This document shows, one piece after another, positions 15,435 through 24,493 of a stretch of DNA of 29,235 nt. The DNA lies in assembly GCA_964454445.1 (NCBI GenBank), contig CAYVTD010000040.1, positions 1 through 29,235 on the forward strand, given 5' to 3'. Within the stretch, counting starts at the first letter, position 1. Each line of letters starts with the position of its first letter. This DNA is from CAYVTD01 sp964454445 (lineage in GTDB: Bacteria > Bacteroidota > Ignavibacteria > Kapaibacteriales > UBA2268). The notes beneath the pieces were generated by a model. The model saw only the letters and a list, made by a program, of their open reading frames with translations. It did no database searches and was not told the origin of the DNA. The translations under genes and the position numbers were made by a program.

Positions 15435-15828
15435 TGAAAATACAATCGTCAAAAAGCCAAGATCTATGGGCTTCACTGCCCTGCTAATTCTTATTTTTGG
15501 GCTTTGGTCTCCCGTGAAAAGTGTAATGACAACCGTACTTGCAAAAGAAGACACCTTGTCGATGTTAGCAGAAAAATCGCACAATGACACATTGCAATAC
15601 GTTAATATCGGCTTGGGTTTCGTTTTTATTTTTGTAGCTTTAGGTATATTTTTTGGTAAAAACTATGCAAAAATAGCCTTTTATTTAATTTCACCAATAA
15701 TTATTTTTTTCGATTACTATCTTTTCGGCTTCCAATATTCCTTTTTGATCAAGCCTGTCTTATTTGTTATCTTCGTTATTATTTTAAATAGTAAAGAATT
15801 TCAAGTGTTTTTTAATAAGAATCGATAA
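15421..15828 (+). CDS. Small multi-pass membrane protein
   Basis: A 135-residue protein of unknown function with about four hydrophobic segments: GFTALLILIFGLW, VNIGLGFVFIFVALGIFF, IAFYLISPIIIFFDYYLF and IKPVLFVIFVIIL. The start chosen is TTG 15421, overlapping the acetyltransferase end by 14 bases. It retains a cytoplasmic lead ending KKPRS-MGFTALL, a pattern common in small bacterial membrane proteins of this kind. The ATG at 15466 is the alternative and would begin right at the first helix. The segment between helices 1 and 2 is polar (LAKEDTLSMLAEKSHND) and likely outside the membrane. Confidence 0.65.
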   Translation: MNLDNENTIVKKPRSMGFTALLILIFGLWSPVKSVMTTVLAKEDTLSMLAEKSHNDTLQYVNIGLGFVFIFVALGIFFGKNYAKIAFYLISPIIIFFDYYLFGFQYSFLIKPVLFVIFVIILNSKEFQVFFNKNR

Positions 15829-15847
15829 TTGTTTCTTTTCTCATCAA

Positions 15848-15871
15848 AGCGTATAGTTTAGCGTATAGTTT
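15848..15871 (+). repeat. Perfect 12-base tandem repeat before the chemoreceptor gene
   Basis: AGCGTATAGTTT occurs twice back to back, 28 bases before the chemoreceptor ATG. It could be a two-site operator or simply a slippage duplication. No ribosome-binding sequence is evident nearby. Confidence 0.5.
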
Positions 15872-15899
15872 ATTGATAATTTAAAAAGTAAAAAACGCT

Positions 15900-17942
15900 A
15901 TGTTTAAGAATCAGAGTATTACTTTTCGGCTAACAAGTCTAATCATTACAACTATTGTAATAATCATTGGCGCAATAGTAATGGTTACATATATGATATC
16001 GACTGATATAGTGATGAAAAACGCCAAAGAAAATGCCGCCAATCGAGCTAGCTCTCTTGCAAATAAAGTAGAAGCAATAATGTCAAGATTTACTATTAGC
16101 ACAAAACATTTGGCAATATTCGCAGAAGGAAATAGCTATTCATTGAAATGTTTGAAAGAATTCAACAAACAATTAATTCAGAATAGTAAAGAAGCTTATG
16201 GCGCTGCAGTTGCCTACGAGCCGTACTCGGTAGATTCTACAAAAAAATACTATTCGACATATTTTTATAAAAATATGGGCGAAACTCTCGAGGGCGATCT
16301 GAACCCTGAATCATATAATTATTTTAATTGGGATTGGTATAAAGAACCAAAGCGCCTTGGCAAACCTCAATGGATTGGACCATATTTCGACAAAGGAGGT
16401 GGCAACGTGCTGATGGCTACCTATTCATATCCTTTTTATAGATATGCTGATGGAAAAAAGACTTTCTGGGGCGTTGCCACGCATGATATGGCTCTGGGCT
16501 GGATAAAAGACTTATTTAGTTCTTTAAAGATTTATAAATCGGGATATGCTTTTCTATTGACTAAATCGGGTGCAATCATAGCTCATCCAGACACAAGCTT
16601 GTCAGTTGGTAACAGTATCTTCAAATTGGCTGAAAAATTGCACGACACTTGTTTGTATAACATCGGTGTTCGAATGACTAACAACGAAACCGATTTTATA
16701 CCTTATTATAGCAATGTATCAAAAATTGACGCATTTTTATATTTTAAGCCATTAGAATCCACGGGCTGGTCTTTTGGTATGGTTTTTCCGAAGAAAGAAG
16801 TTATTGCAGATATAAAATATTTAAGCCAAATAGAGATAATTCTCGGCATAAGCGGCGCAATAATTCTTGCTGTTCTTATATTTTTCATCTCAAGATCTTT
16901 ATCCCGGACAGTAAAAACTGCAACAAATGCCGCTGAGTTGATAGCCGAAGGCAACATTTCTTCTGCTGAGCGCCTTACTGTTGACTTCTTAAAAGAAATT
17001 AAGTTTACTCATCCTGAAAAAAAAATAAAAAGCGAACCATTGCGATTGTTCCTTGCTTTCCAAAAAATGAGCCGCAATTTGAACTCACTCATTGGTCAGG
17101 TACAATCATCAGGTATCTCTATTAGCAGTTCGGCAACAGAAATCGCCGCATCAGCTCACCAACTCGAAGCAACTGTAGCTGAGCAAGCAGCTTCGACTAA
17201 GCAAGTTAGCATTACAACGAAAGAGATTGCAGCATCATCAAAAGAATTTGTGAAAAGAATACACAATGTTGATGCTAACGTTACTAATGCCGCCGAGATG
17301 GCTGATGCTGGCAGACAAGGGCTCGATAATCTCTCTGAAGTTATGAATAGGCTTATTAGTGCAGCTGGTGGAATTTCGTCAAAATTGTCGATAATCAACG
17401 AAAATGCCAATAGAATTTCTGCTGTGATTACTACGATAGACAAAATATCTGACCAGACAAACTTGCTTTCTTTAAATGCAGCTATCGAAGCAGAAAAAGC
17501 AGGAGATTACGGGAAAGGTTTTGCTGTGGTTGCTCGCGAGATCAGCCGCCTTAGCGACCAAACCTCTATTGCTGCTGCTGATATTGAAACTATGGTCAAA
17601 GAGATGCAAGCATCTGTTTCTTATGGCGTTATGGAAATGGATAAATTCGGAAATGAAGTCAGGAATGGCTCAGAAGAAGCAAACGTCATTAACAAACAAT
17701 TAAACGAAATCATTGAATTGGTCAAACAACTGAAGCCTGAGTTTGAATCGGTTGAAGGTGGTATGCTTGGTCAAGCTGAAGGTGCTGAACAAATAAACGA
17801 ATCCATTTTCCAACTTTCTGAAGCCGCCGAGCAAACAAAAGACTCTCTAACAGAATTTAAAAACGTTACTACCCAACTCAACGATGCTGTAATGAATCTG
17901 AAAAGAGAGATTTCCAAGTTTAATATTAGTAAAAGAACTTAG
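15900..17942 (+). CDS. Methyl-accepting chemotaxis protein with Cache sensor
   Basis: An inner-membrane chemoreceptor of 680 residues. Helices at about 10-33 and 309-331 flank a periplasmic dCache-type ligand domain with its typical W-I-G-P-Y-F-D segment (158-164), and a second lobe ending in PLESTGWSFGMVFPK. A HAMP-like stretch follows. The cytoplasmic coiled coil then carries the highly conserved hairpin tip at about 516-545 (ISDQTNLLSLNAAIEAEKAG, GKGFAVVAREI), which contacts CheA and CheW. Alanine/glutamate-rich helices on either side (AASAHQLEATVAEQA) would bear methylation sites. No CheW-binding pentapeptide tail is present at the C-terminus. The ligand is unknown. No other chemotaxis gene is in the window. 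Confidence 0.92.
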   Translation: MFKNQSITFRLTSLIITTIVIIIGAIVMVTYMISTDIVMKNAKENAANRASSLANKVEAIMSRFTISTKHLAIFAEGNSYSLKCLKEFNKQLIQNSKEAYGAAVAYEPYSVDSTKKYYSTYFYKNMGETLEGDLNPESYNYFNWDWYKEPKRLGKPQWIGPYFDKGGGNVLMATYSYPFYRYADGKKTFWGVATHDMALGWIKDLFSSLKIYKSGYAFLLTKSGAIIAHPDTSLSVGNSIFKLAEKLHDTCLYNIGVRMTNNETDFIPYYSNVSKIDAFLYFKPLESTGWSFGMVFPKKEVIADIKYLSQIEIILGISGAIILAVLIFFISRSLSRTVKTATNAAELIAEGNISSAERLTVDFLKEIKFTHPEKKIKSEPLRLFLAFQKMSRNLNSLIGQVQSSGISISSSATEIAASAHQLEATVAEQAASTKQVSITTKEIAASSKEFVKRIHNVDANVTNAAEMADAGRQGLDNLSEVMNRLISAAGGISSKLSIINENANRISAVITTIDKISDQTNLLSLNAAIEAEKAGDYGKGFAVVAREISRLSDQTSIAAADIETMVKEMQASVSYGVMEMDKFGNEVRNGSEEANVINKQLNEIIELVKQLKPEFESVEGGMLGQAEGAEQINESIFQLSEAAEQTKDSLTEFKNVTTQLNDAVMNLKREISKFNISKRT

Positions 17943-18020
17943 TTTATATATTTAAAATTATTTTTTAATTCACATCTAAGTTTTTTTCAATATTTACCCG
18001 TATTGGTTTATCGCACAAAT

Positions 18021-19352
18021 TTACAAACGGTCTATATCTTCCCAGTTAATATTCTTACGCCTAAAAATAAAGGAAATGGGACTTCCAGAAAAATCGAAGT
18101 TTTCTCTTAGGATTCGCTCCATATATCGCTTGTAACTGTCTGGTATTAATTGCGGATGATTGCAAAAAAATGCAAAAATAGGTGGTTCGGTTTTTACTTG
18201 AGTGATATAACTAATTCGCAAGTCCTTGCCTTGCACAGCTGGAGGAGGCGTTCTTTCAAAAATCGGCAACAATATTTTGTTTAATTGCGAAGTCGGGATA
18301 CGATTCTTACGAAGATTATTAATATTTTTGCAATATTCAATTATTTTGCTAATTCTTTGTTTTGTCAGGGCAGAAACAAAAATGATTGGGACATAGTCGT
18401 AAGTTCTAATTAATTCATAAATAGCCTTAACATATTTATCGGCTGTCTGAGTGTCTTTTTCGATAAGATCCCATTTATTTACTGCAATAAGCATACCCTT
18501 GCGTGCATCATCGACCATGTTAATTATTTTTTTATCTTGATCCTCAAGCCCTTTTTCAGCATCAAGCACGACAACTGCCACGTCGCAACGCTCAATAGCA
18601 CGTGAAGTCCGAAGTACGCTATATAGCTCAATATTTTCACTAATTTTGCTTTTCCTTCGCAACCCAGCTGTATCGATTAAAACAATCTCTTCACCATAAT
18701 ATTTTACAATACTGTCGATAGCATCGCGGGTTGTTCCCGGAATGTCAGTAACAATCGAGCGATTCTGCCCGGTTAGAGCGTTTGTTATACTCGATTTGCC
18801 AACATTTGGCTTGCCAACTACCGCAATTTTCAAACGGAGATCTTCTTGTTCCGGCTCTGAATGTTCGATTAAACTCGTAACTGCGTCGAGAAAATCGCCA
18901 GTACTTCTGCCATTAAGGGCAGATATTGGATATGGCTCGCCAATGCCTAGAGAATAGAAATCGTAATATGTCTCATCTTGTTTTTCATTGTCGCATTTAT
19001 TAACAACAAGAACTACCGGCTTTCGCGAGCTTCGCAAAATTACAGCTATATCTTCATCAAAGGGAGTTACTCCATCTCGTCCATCACACACAAAAATGAT
19101 GACATCTGCCTCTTCAATAGCAACATCGGCTTGCTCGCGGATAGCTTTTTCCATTGTATCCTCGGTTCCTGGAATGAAGCCACCTGTGTCGATTACTTTG
19201 AAATAAATGCCGTTCCAATCACTTTCGCCATAAATCCTATCTCTCGTTACACCTGGAGTACTTTCCACTATCGAGTGCTTTCTACCTGTTAATCGATTAA
19301 AGAGCGTTGATTTGCCTACGTTTGGTCTGCCAACAATAGCTACAAGATTCAT
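18021..19352 (-). CDS. der: Ribosome-assembly GTPase Der (EngA)
   Basis: An essential double-domain GTPase of 443 residues that assists 50S ribosomal subunit maturation. The first G domain shows GRPNVGKSTLF, DTGG and NKCD. The second shows GKPNVGKSSI, a DxxG switch in DTAGLRRKSKI, and NKWD. The C-terminal 100 residues form the KH-like RNA-binding domain (LLPIFERTPPPAVQGKDLRI to ISFIFRRKN). I place the start at ATG 19352 (MNLVAIVGRPNVGKS), which matches the usual Der N-terminus. The frame is open six codons further to ATG 19370. It converges with the chemoreceptor gene, and the 78 bases between them show no clear hairpin. Confidence 0.95.
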   Translation of the reverse strand: MNLVAIVGRPNVGKSTLFNRLTGRKHSIVESTPGVTRDRIYGESDWNGIYFKVIDTGGFIPGTEDTMEKAIREQADVAIEEADVIIFVCDGRDGVTPFDEDIAVILRSSRKPVVLVVNKCDNEKQDETYYDFYSLGIGEPYPISALNGRSTGDFLDAVTSLIEHSEPEQEDLRLKIAVVGKPNVGKSSITNALTGQNRSIVTDIPGTTRDAIDSIVKYYGEEIVLIDTAGLRRKSKISENIELYSVLRTSRAIERCDVAVVVLDAEKGLEDQDKKIINMVDDARKGMLIAVNKWDLIEKDTQTADKYVKAIYELIRTYDYVPIIFVSALTKQRISKIIEYCKNINNLRKNRIPTSQLNKILLPIFERTPPPAVQGKDLRISYITQVKTEPPIFAFFCNHPQLIPDSYKRYMERILRENFDFSGSPISFIFRRKNINWEDIDRL

Positions 19353-19638
19353 TTTTTTCCTGTCAAACATCTTATATTTTTGAAAACTAATTAAAATATA
19401 TCACGTTTAAGCGAATAAGAAATTATTTTTACTTTTCAACTTGGTATGTTCAGAAGACAGATCTAACATTCTTGCGTTTTGTTTTTGAAATAAAAGATTT
19501 GTTTAAAAAAAACTTGTTAATTTAAAATTTGCATAAATCCCAAGAAATTTCATTTGTTTGTTTTTTTTATTTCGATGAATATTTGTATTTTTATAAACGA
19601 AATAATTTTTTTTGCAAAAGAAATGGAGTTCATCAGCG

Positions 19639-21684
19639 ATGAGGCAAATATTTATAAGTATATTAATTTCAATAGTTTTTATAACAAATCCTGCTAATTC
19701 TGAAAGTCCGGCAACAAAGAATCAGGCTAAAGATCAGCAATTAGAAATCTTTGAAAACTATATAGATAAAACTTTTGGGGCTGGATTTAAAATAACGAAA
19801 GATAATACTTTAGCCGAGGATACTATCTTGCTAGTTAATGAAAAACTTGACACTTGGACCGTTTTTCAATGGGTTAATATTGAAAAGGTCGAGTTAAAGC
19901 ATGATCAAAGTTGCGATATTACAACCGAATATATTTATAATTGGGCTGAGAATAATTGGAATGTAGTAAAGCAGAGGATTTCATATTTCGACGAGAATAT
20001 TCGCAAGGACTCTATTATCGAACTTTCGCTCGGCGAACAAGGCTGGCAACCAAGTGGAAGAACGTATTTTTATTATAATAATCATTCAGATCCAATCGAA
20101 GAAACTCACGAATGGATTATTGATGGCAAAACAATAAACGATTACAGAATTAGCTATAAATTCGATAATTCAAATCATCTTATAGAACAAATCACGCAGG
20201 TTTGGCGAGAAAATATTGAGAATTGGGAAAATTCCACAAAATTTACTATGACTTATGGAGATAATAATCTTGTCGATCAAAAGAATGCTTATGTGTGGAA
20301 AAACAATGATTGGTCAGAACCAACAAGAACAAAATATACTTATAATTCAGAAAATTTATTAATTGAATACACTGAGGCTCACCTTAACGGTTTTACCTGG
20401 CAGAACATTTCAGCCGCCGGCTTTACTTATAACGAAAACGAATTATTAACAGAATCTATTTTTAAAAAATGGGTCGATTCGCAATGGCAAAATGAATACA
20501 AACACGAGTATAAATATGAGAATAATCTAATCATTAGCGATATGCGTTCTGATTGGATTACTTCTTTGTCCGATTGGCGTCAGACAAATGAAAAAGTATT
20601 TGATAGGACAAATGAGGATTTCGACTTAGTTACCATGGAACATAAATACATTCCTGTCGATTGGCAAAAAAAACAACAAAAAAGATATTTTTACAACGAT
20701 AATGCAACTATAAAGGAATTGTATCTTGATATTTTTTCTGAAAATGACTACAATCACGGAGCAAAAAAGTTTTTTACTTACGACGAACAGCAACAACTTA
20801 TTGAAATAGTTGAGGAGAATTATTCAGATAATAGTTGGCTTAATGTCGAAAAAGAAGTGTTTGAATATGATAACAGCAACAGGCTAATTAGAGACAAATA
20901 TTATTCCTGGAAAAACAACGATTGGGTGCCAAAGAGGATGAGCGAATTCACCTACACAAATGATGGTTTTAAGGATACTGAAACAATAAAATTATATCAA
21001 ATCAGCCAATGGAACACTGCAGGAAAAATCACTTTTGAATATAACGAAGAGAATTTGCTTGTTTTACGTACTGTTTATCTCTTTCAAGGCGGCGAATTTG
21101 TTGCTAATTCCCGAGCAATCATTACATATACCGGTTTTAATGAACCAGAGACCGAATCGCTCCAACTTTTTTATAATAATCAATGGTATGATTACAGCAT
21201 TAAGTATCATAGTTTCGACGCCCAAAATCTTTTAATCCAAACAAAATGGGATTATTGGAATTATGATTTAAATGATTGGAAAACTATTTATTTGGATACA
21301 TATAGTTATAATAATGATAATTTACTGAGTGTCTTTCTCGAACAATACTATGATAATAAAGGCTTGGTAAATATTCAAGTAACTTATTACAATTACAATC
21401 CGCTGTCTTCAGCTGAATTTATTCTAGTGAATGATAATAAAACGATAATTATTTCCCCGCATCCAGTTGTTAATATCTCCGAAATATCATTTCCGGAAAT
21501 AAACAATGAACAAGCTAAACTAAAGATTATTAATTTGAGCGGCGAAATTGTTAAAAGTATCGATATTACATTGCAAAATAGAACATTTCTTGATGTAAGA
21601 GATTTACCTTCAGGTATTTACACAATGCAAATTATAACTGAAAAGCAAATAATGATAAAACAGTTTATAGTTAGCAAAAAATAA
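19639..21684 (+). CDS. Secreted protein of W/Y-rich short repeats with type IX sorting domain
   Basis: A 681-residue protein from ATG 19639; the frame opens earlier at TTG 19612, but MRQIFISILISIVFI is the natural signal peptide. The body is about twelve imperfect repeats of 37-45 residues. Their core is Y-x-Y/F-N/D-x-x-N-x-L-I/L, then E-x5-W/Y, N-x-x-W and a charged strand; examples are YTYNSENLLIEYTEA, FEYDNSNRLIRDKYYSWKNN and YSYNNDNLLSVF. The pattern recalls YD-type beta repeats, but without the RHS core motifs. The last 85 residues (IIISPHPVVNISEISF to KQFIVSKK) read as a divergent T9SS type A sorting domain with the usual ISGE-like strand and final LPSGIYTMQI. The function is unknown; a surface-anchored beta-structured protein is likely. 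Confidence 0.8.
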   Translation: MRQIFISILISIVFITNPANSESPATKNQAKDQQLEIFENYIDKTFGAGFKITKDNTLAEDTILLVNEKLDTWTVFQWVNIEKVELKHDQSCDITTEYIYNWAENNWNVVKQRISYFDENIRKDSIIELSLGEQGWQPSGRTYFYYNNHSDPIEETHEWIIDGKTINDYRISYKFDNSNHLIEQITQVWRENIENWENSTKFTMTYGDNNLVDQKNAYVWKNNDWSEPTRTKYTYNSENLLIEYTEAHLNGFTWQNISAAGFTYNENELLTESIFKKWVDSQWQNEYKHEYKYENNLIISDMRSDWITSLSDWRQTNEKVFDRTNEDFDLVTMEHKYIPVDWQKKQQKRYFYNDNATIKELYLDIFSENDYNHGAKKFFTYDEQQQLIEIVEENYSDNSWLNVEKEVFEYDNSNRLIRDKYYSWKNNDWVPKRMSEFTYTNDGFKDTETIKLYQISQWNTAGKITFEYNEENLLVLRTVYLFQGGEFVANSRAIITYTGFNEPETESLQLFYNNQWYDYSIKYHSFDAQNLLIQTKWDYWNYDLNDWKTIYLDTYSYNNDNLLSVFLEQYYDNKGLVNIQVTYYNYNPLSSAEFILVNDNKTIIISPHPVVNISEISFPEINNEQAKLKIINLSGEIVKSIDITLQNRTFLDVRDLPSGIYTMQIITEKQIMIKQFIVSKK

Positions 21685-21811
21685 ATCCAATAATATGTCT
21701 TCCAATTTCGATTTTCTCTTGTGTTTCAGCTATCCGCTTATTTATAATGCTAGAAAACTCTTCATTAATCTCAAAACCAATAAAGTTTCTTTTCAATTAC
21801 AGCGCCGCCAT
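21671..21811 (-). pseudogene. C-terminal remnant of a DNA methyltransferase
   Basis: The minus frame reads MAAL, then a TAA (21797-21799), then LKRNFIGFEINEEFSSIINK followed by RI and a short tail. This matches the end of N4/N6-adenine DNA methylases, where a GTTAxAA segment is followed by R-x-F-I-G-x-E-x-x-x-E-Y and a terminal RI. Everything upstream of MAAL, including the FxGxG motif and the DPPY catalytic motif, is missing. An internal stop and the short length show it is a relic. It overlaps the end of the preceding plus-strand gene by 14 bases. Confidence 0.6.
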
Positions 21812-21871
21812 TAATTGTTTTTCAAAAACAATTATTGTGAATAATATTTAACTTTTTCTTGTAATTGAAAA
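21790..21871. repeat. Inverted repeats at the junction of two gene remnants
   Basis: TTTTCAATTAC (21790-21800) recurs inverted as GTAATTGAAAA (about 21861-21871). Between them lies a tight hairpin, AATTGTTTTT-C-AAAAACAATT (about 21813-21833). The segment sits between the methyltransferase relic and a second, oppositely oriented gene fragment, so it may mark a recombination junction or a small palindromic element. AT-richness weakens the inference. Confidence 0.4.
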
Positions 21872-21893
21872 ATTTAGGGGAGCATTATAAGTT

Positions 21894-22154
21894 ATACGAG
21901 CTGCAGGTGATATTCTTGATTTTAATTCGAACTTCTTATTAAAACATTCATTTAAGAGACAAATCTATTTTGTTCCTTCAGCAGAAAATTTCAAGGAATA
22001 TTTGTTAAATAAAGATAAAAAAACAGAATACTATAATTATCCTTTAATTGAATTAGTAAATTATTGGAAAGATAGATGGTTAAATCAAAGAAAATCAAAT
22101 CAAGACATCATTCAACAGATTCTTAATTTTGAACCTGAATGCTATACGATTTAA
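21894..22154 (+). pseudogene. C-terminal fragment of an unidentified gene
   Basis: An open plus frame without a usable start follows an in-frame TAA and reads about 86 residues to TAA 22152-22154. It contains coherent protein-like sequence (FKRQIYFVPSAENFKEYLL, LIELVNYWKDRWLNQRKSNQ) ending PECYTI. The composition is that of a real gene and not of a random frame, but no family is recognised. Its position beside a DNA methyltransferase relic makes a restriction-system component possible; this is inference only. The 248 bases that follow, up to the ptsI stop, show no convincing gene. Confidence 0.4.
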
Positions 22155-22402
22155 TCATTTCTTAGGAAATGTAATTTCAACTCAGTCTCTTTATTTAACG
22201 GGAAAAGCATTGTACTTTTATCCAAAATCTGTCCTTCCTCACGCAGAAAAGAAAAAAAAGACGTAAATAAAATTTTTTCAAAAAACCAATCTATAATGCC
22301 ACACCCAAACAAGGACAATGATCCTTTATAAACTCGCAAAAAATAATACAATTTTTATTAGTATTCAATTATAAGTAATTTTTTCTTTAGAAAAATTCAT
22401 TA

Positions 22403-24154
22403 TCATGATTCAATCAAATCGCGAACTTCGGAATGTGAAGAACATTTTAAGACTTGGCGTGCGAACTTTTCTGCCTTTTTGAAATTGACTTCTAAAATAC
22501 GTTTTTTCAGCTCGAGGATAGATGGTGGTGAAACGCTGAGATCGCTAAAACCTAAGCCGATTAATAGATTTGTAGCGGCGGCGTGTCCAGCTATTTCGCC
22601 ACAAATACTAACAGGTATTTTTCGCTTTTTTGCTGCATCTAAAACCATTTTAAGCATTCTGATGATGGCAGGATGGAAATCGTCATAATATTCGTTTACC
22701 ATCTCGTTGGTTCTATCGGCTGCGAGGGCGTATTGGGTGAGGTCGTTGGTGCCGATGCTGAAAAAATCACATTCTTCGGCGAATCTTTCGGCAAGAATGA
22801 CGGCTGCTGGTGTCTCAATCATTATTCCAAAGGGCATTTTTTGGTCGAAATCTTGGTTCTCTTGCTTAAGTATTTCCTTTGCCTTTTCAATTAAAATCTT
22901 GCTTTGTGTTATTTCTCGCAAATTGGCTACCATTGGGAGCATAAATTTCACATTTTTGTACTTTGATGCTCGTAAAACAGCTTTGATTTGTGTTAAAAAA
23001 ACATCATTTCGTTGTAATAGGAAGCGAATGCCCCGGAAACCAAGGGCAGGATTGCTTTCATGCCTGGGGATACCTGGTGCAAATTTATCGCTACCAACAT
23101 CGAAGGCGCGAATAATAACTTCAGAAGGATAAGCGCGATCTGCTATTTCGGAATACCACTCGGTTTGTTCATATTCGTCTGGGAAATCGTCCCTAAAATT
23201 TAAAATATTCTCGGAACGAACTAGTCCGACGCCCTCAGCACCTGCTTTGGCAGCGGCATCAACATCTTCGGGAAAGCCAACAATTGCTTGCGTACGGATA
23301 CGCCTTTTGTCGATGGTCGCGGCAGTAACTTTAATTAGCTTGCCAAGTTCTTTTTGATAGTTATTATCGAATTCTTTTTGTTTTTCATATTTTTCGATAG
23401 TTTGTTCCGAAGGGTTGATAATCACTGTGCCGGAATAGCCATCGACAACTATTTGGGAGTAATGGCCGATTATTTGTGTAGCATTTTTAATGCCTAGAAC
23501 AGAAGGAATGTCGAAAGAACGGGCAAGGATGCTACTATGTGAGGAAATACCTCCAACCTCAGTAACGATAGCCGCGATGCCAGAATCATTGAAATTAACC
23601 ACATCTTCCGGAGTGATAGACTGGGCAACGACGATTTGTCCTTGATTAACGGCAAAATAAACGCATCTGTTTCTTAGAACAGCCAGCAATCGCTCCATAA
23701 TATGCTGTAAGTCCAGAGCGCGATCTCTTAATAAAATGTCATTAGAACGTTTAAAGAAGGTAATCTGCATTTCGAACTCTTGAATAACTGCATTCTCGAC
23801 AGACATACCTCCTTTGATGCGTTTTTTTATTGAATCGGTGAATACACTATCTGAAATGATAAATAAATTTGTTTCGAGAACGGTTTTGACATTCATGTCG
23901 TCTTCGCCGACTTTGTTCATAACTCTGATGAATTCCTGAGTCATTTCGTTAATAGCTGCCTCGAACTTTGCGATTTCATCGGGAATGTCTTCGAAAGGGA
24001 TTCTTTCGTTTGGAAGTACAATCTTTTCAGCTTCGATGATTGCAGCCTGACCGATTGCAACGCCCGGCGAAGATGGAATGCCTTTAATGATTATTTCAGC
24101 GATTTGCTGATCATCAGGATTAATATTCTTTTGGAAATTTAAAAAATTTTCCAT
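22403..24154 (-). CDS. ptsI: PTS enzyme I (phosphoenolpyruvate-protein phosphotransferase)
   Basis: A cytosolic 583-residue enzyme that takes phosphate from PEP and passes it to HPr. The N-terminal HPr-binding helices lead to the swivelling domain with active His206 (GGISSHSSILARSFDIPSVLG). The C-terminal TIM barrel shows the PEP-binding segments (GVGLVRSENILNF, LGFRGIRFLL, FFSIGTNDLTQY) and catalytic Cys518 (VSICGEIAGH). The length is typical (about 570-590) and all key residues are present. It lies 47 bases after the HPr gene in the same direction. No sugar EII permease or EIIA is encoded in the window, so the relay may be regulatory. Confidence 0.95.
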   Translation of the reverse strand: MENFLNFQKNINPDDQQIAEIIIKGIPSSPGVAIGQAAIIEAEKIVLPNERIPFEDIPDEIAKFEAAINEMTQEFIRVMNKVGEDDMNVKTVLETNLFIISDSVFTDSIKKRIKGGMSVENAVIQEFEMQITFFKRSNDILLRDRALDLQHIMERLLAVLRNRCVYFAVNQGQIVVAQSITPEDVVNFNDSGIAAIVTEVGGISSHSSILARSFDIPSVLGIKNATQIIGHYSQIVVDGYSGTVIINPSEQTIEKYEKQKEFDNNYQKELGKLIKVTAATIDKRRIRTQAIVGFPEDVDAAAKAGAEGVGLVRSENILNFRDDFPDEYEQTEWYSEIADRAYPSEVIIRAFDVGSDKFAPGIPRHESNPALGFRGIRFLLQRNDVFLTQIKAVLRASKYKNVKFMLPMVANLREITQSKILIEKAKEILKQENQDFDQKMPFGIMIETPAAVILAERFAEECDFFSIGTNDLTQYALAADRTNEMVNEYYDDFHPAIIRMLKMVLDAAKKRKIPVSICGEIAGHAAATNLLIGLGFSDLSVSPPSILELKKRILEVNFKKAEKFARQVLKCSSHSEVRDLIES

Positions 24155-24201
24155 ATACTACAAATAATTATTAATTGTTATTTTACTCCTTATTAAAAAC
24201 A

Positions 24202-24468
24202 TTAAAACTCTCCAAAACCGCTGGCAAACAAATTGACAAGTTTCTTCATTGCCTCGTTTTCATCAGAGCCATCGGTTCTTAAGATTAATTTGCATCCTTG
24301 CTCGGCGGCAAGCGTCATTACCCCTATTATGCTTTTTGCGTTAATTTCAAAATCTTCTCGAATTAGATAAACATCGCATTCAAACTCCGAAGAGAGCTTA
24401 ACTACTAATGCTGCTGGCCTTGTGTGCAATCCTGAACGATTTTTTATTACTATTTCTTGTTCGAGCAT
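24202..24468 (-). CDS. ptsH: PTS phosphocarrier protein HPr
   Basis: A small cytosolic phosphocarrier of 88 residues. His15 in SGLHTRPAA is the site phosphorylated by enzyme I, and Ser46 in INAKSIIGVMTLAA is at the position used by HPr kinase. The fold length is normal. The gene lies between fcl (25 bases upstream) and ptsI (47 bases downstream), all on the minus strand, consistent with one transcript. Presence of Ser46 leaves HPr-kinase regulation possible, though no kinase gene is in view. Regulatory NPr-type use is an alternative to sugar transport. Confidence 0.94.
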   Translation of the reverse strand: MLEQEIVIKNRSGLHTRPAALVVKLSSEFECDVYLIREDFEINAKSIIGVMTLAAEQGCKLILRTDGSDENEAMKKLVNLFASGFGEF

Positions 24469-24493
24469 TTACTCCTAAACTAATCATTAGAAA

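Noticed and set aside
21871..21890. Possible IS right end (AGGGGAGCATTATA resembles the inverse of the terminus at 3112)
   Set aside because: Only about eight bases (GGGGAGCA) match and no transposase is nearby.
22151..22351. Minus-strand ORF of 66 codons before ptsI
   Set aside because: Phe/Leu-rich in AT-rich DNA, no recognisable motif or neighbour logic; kept out for lack of support.
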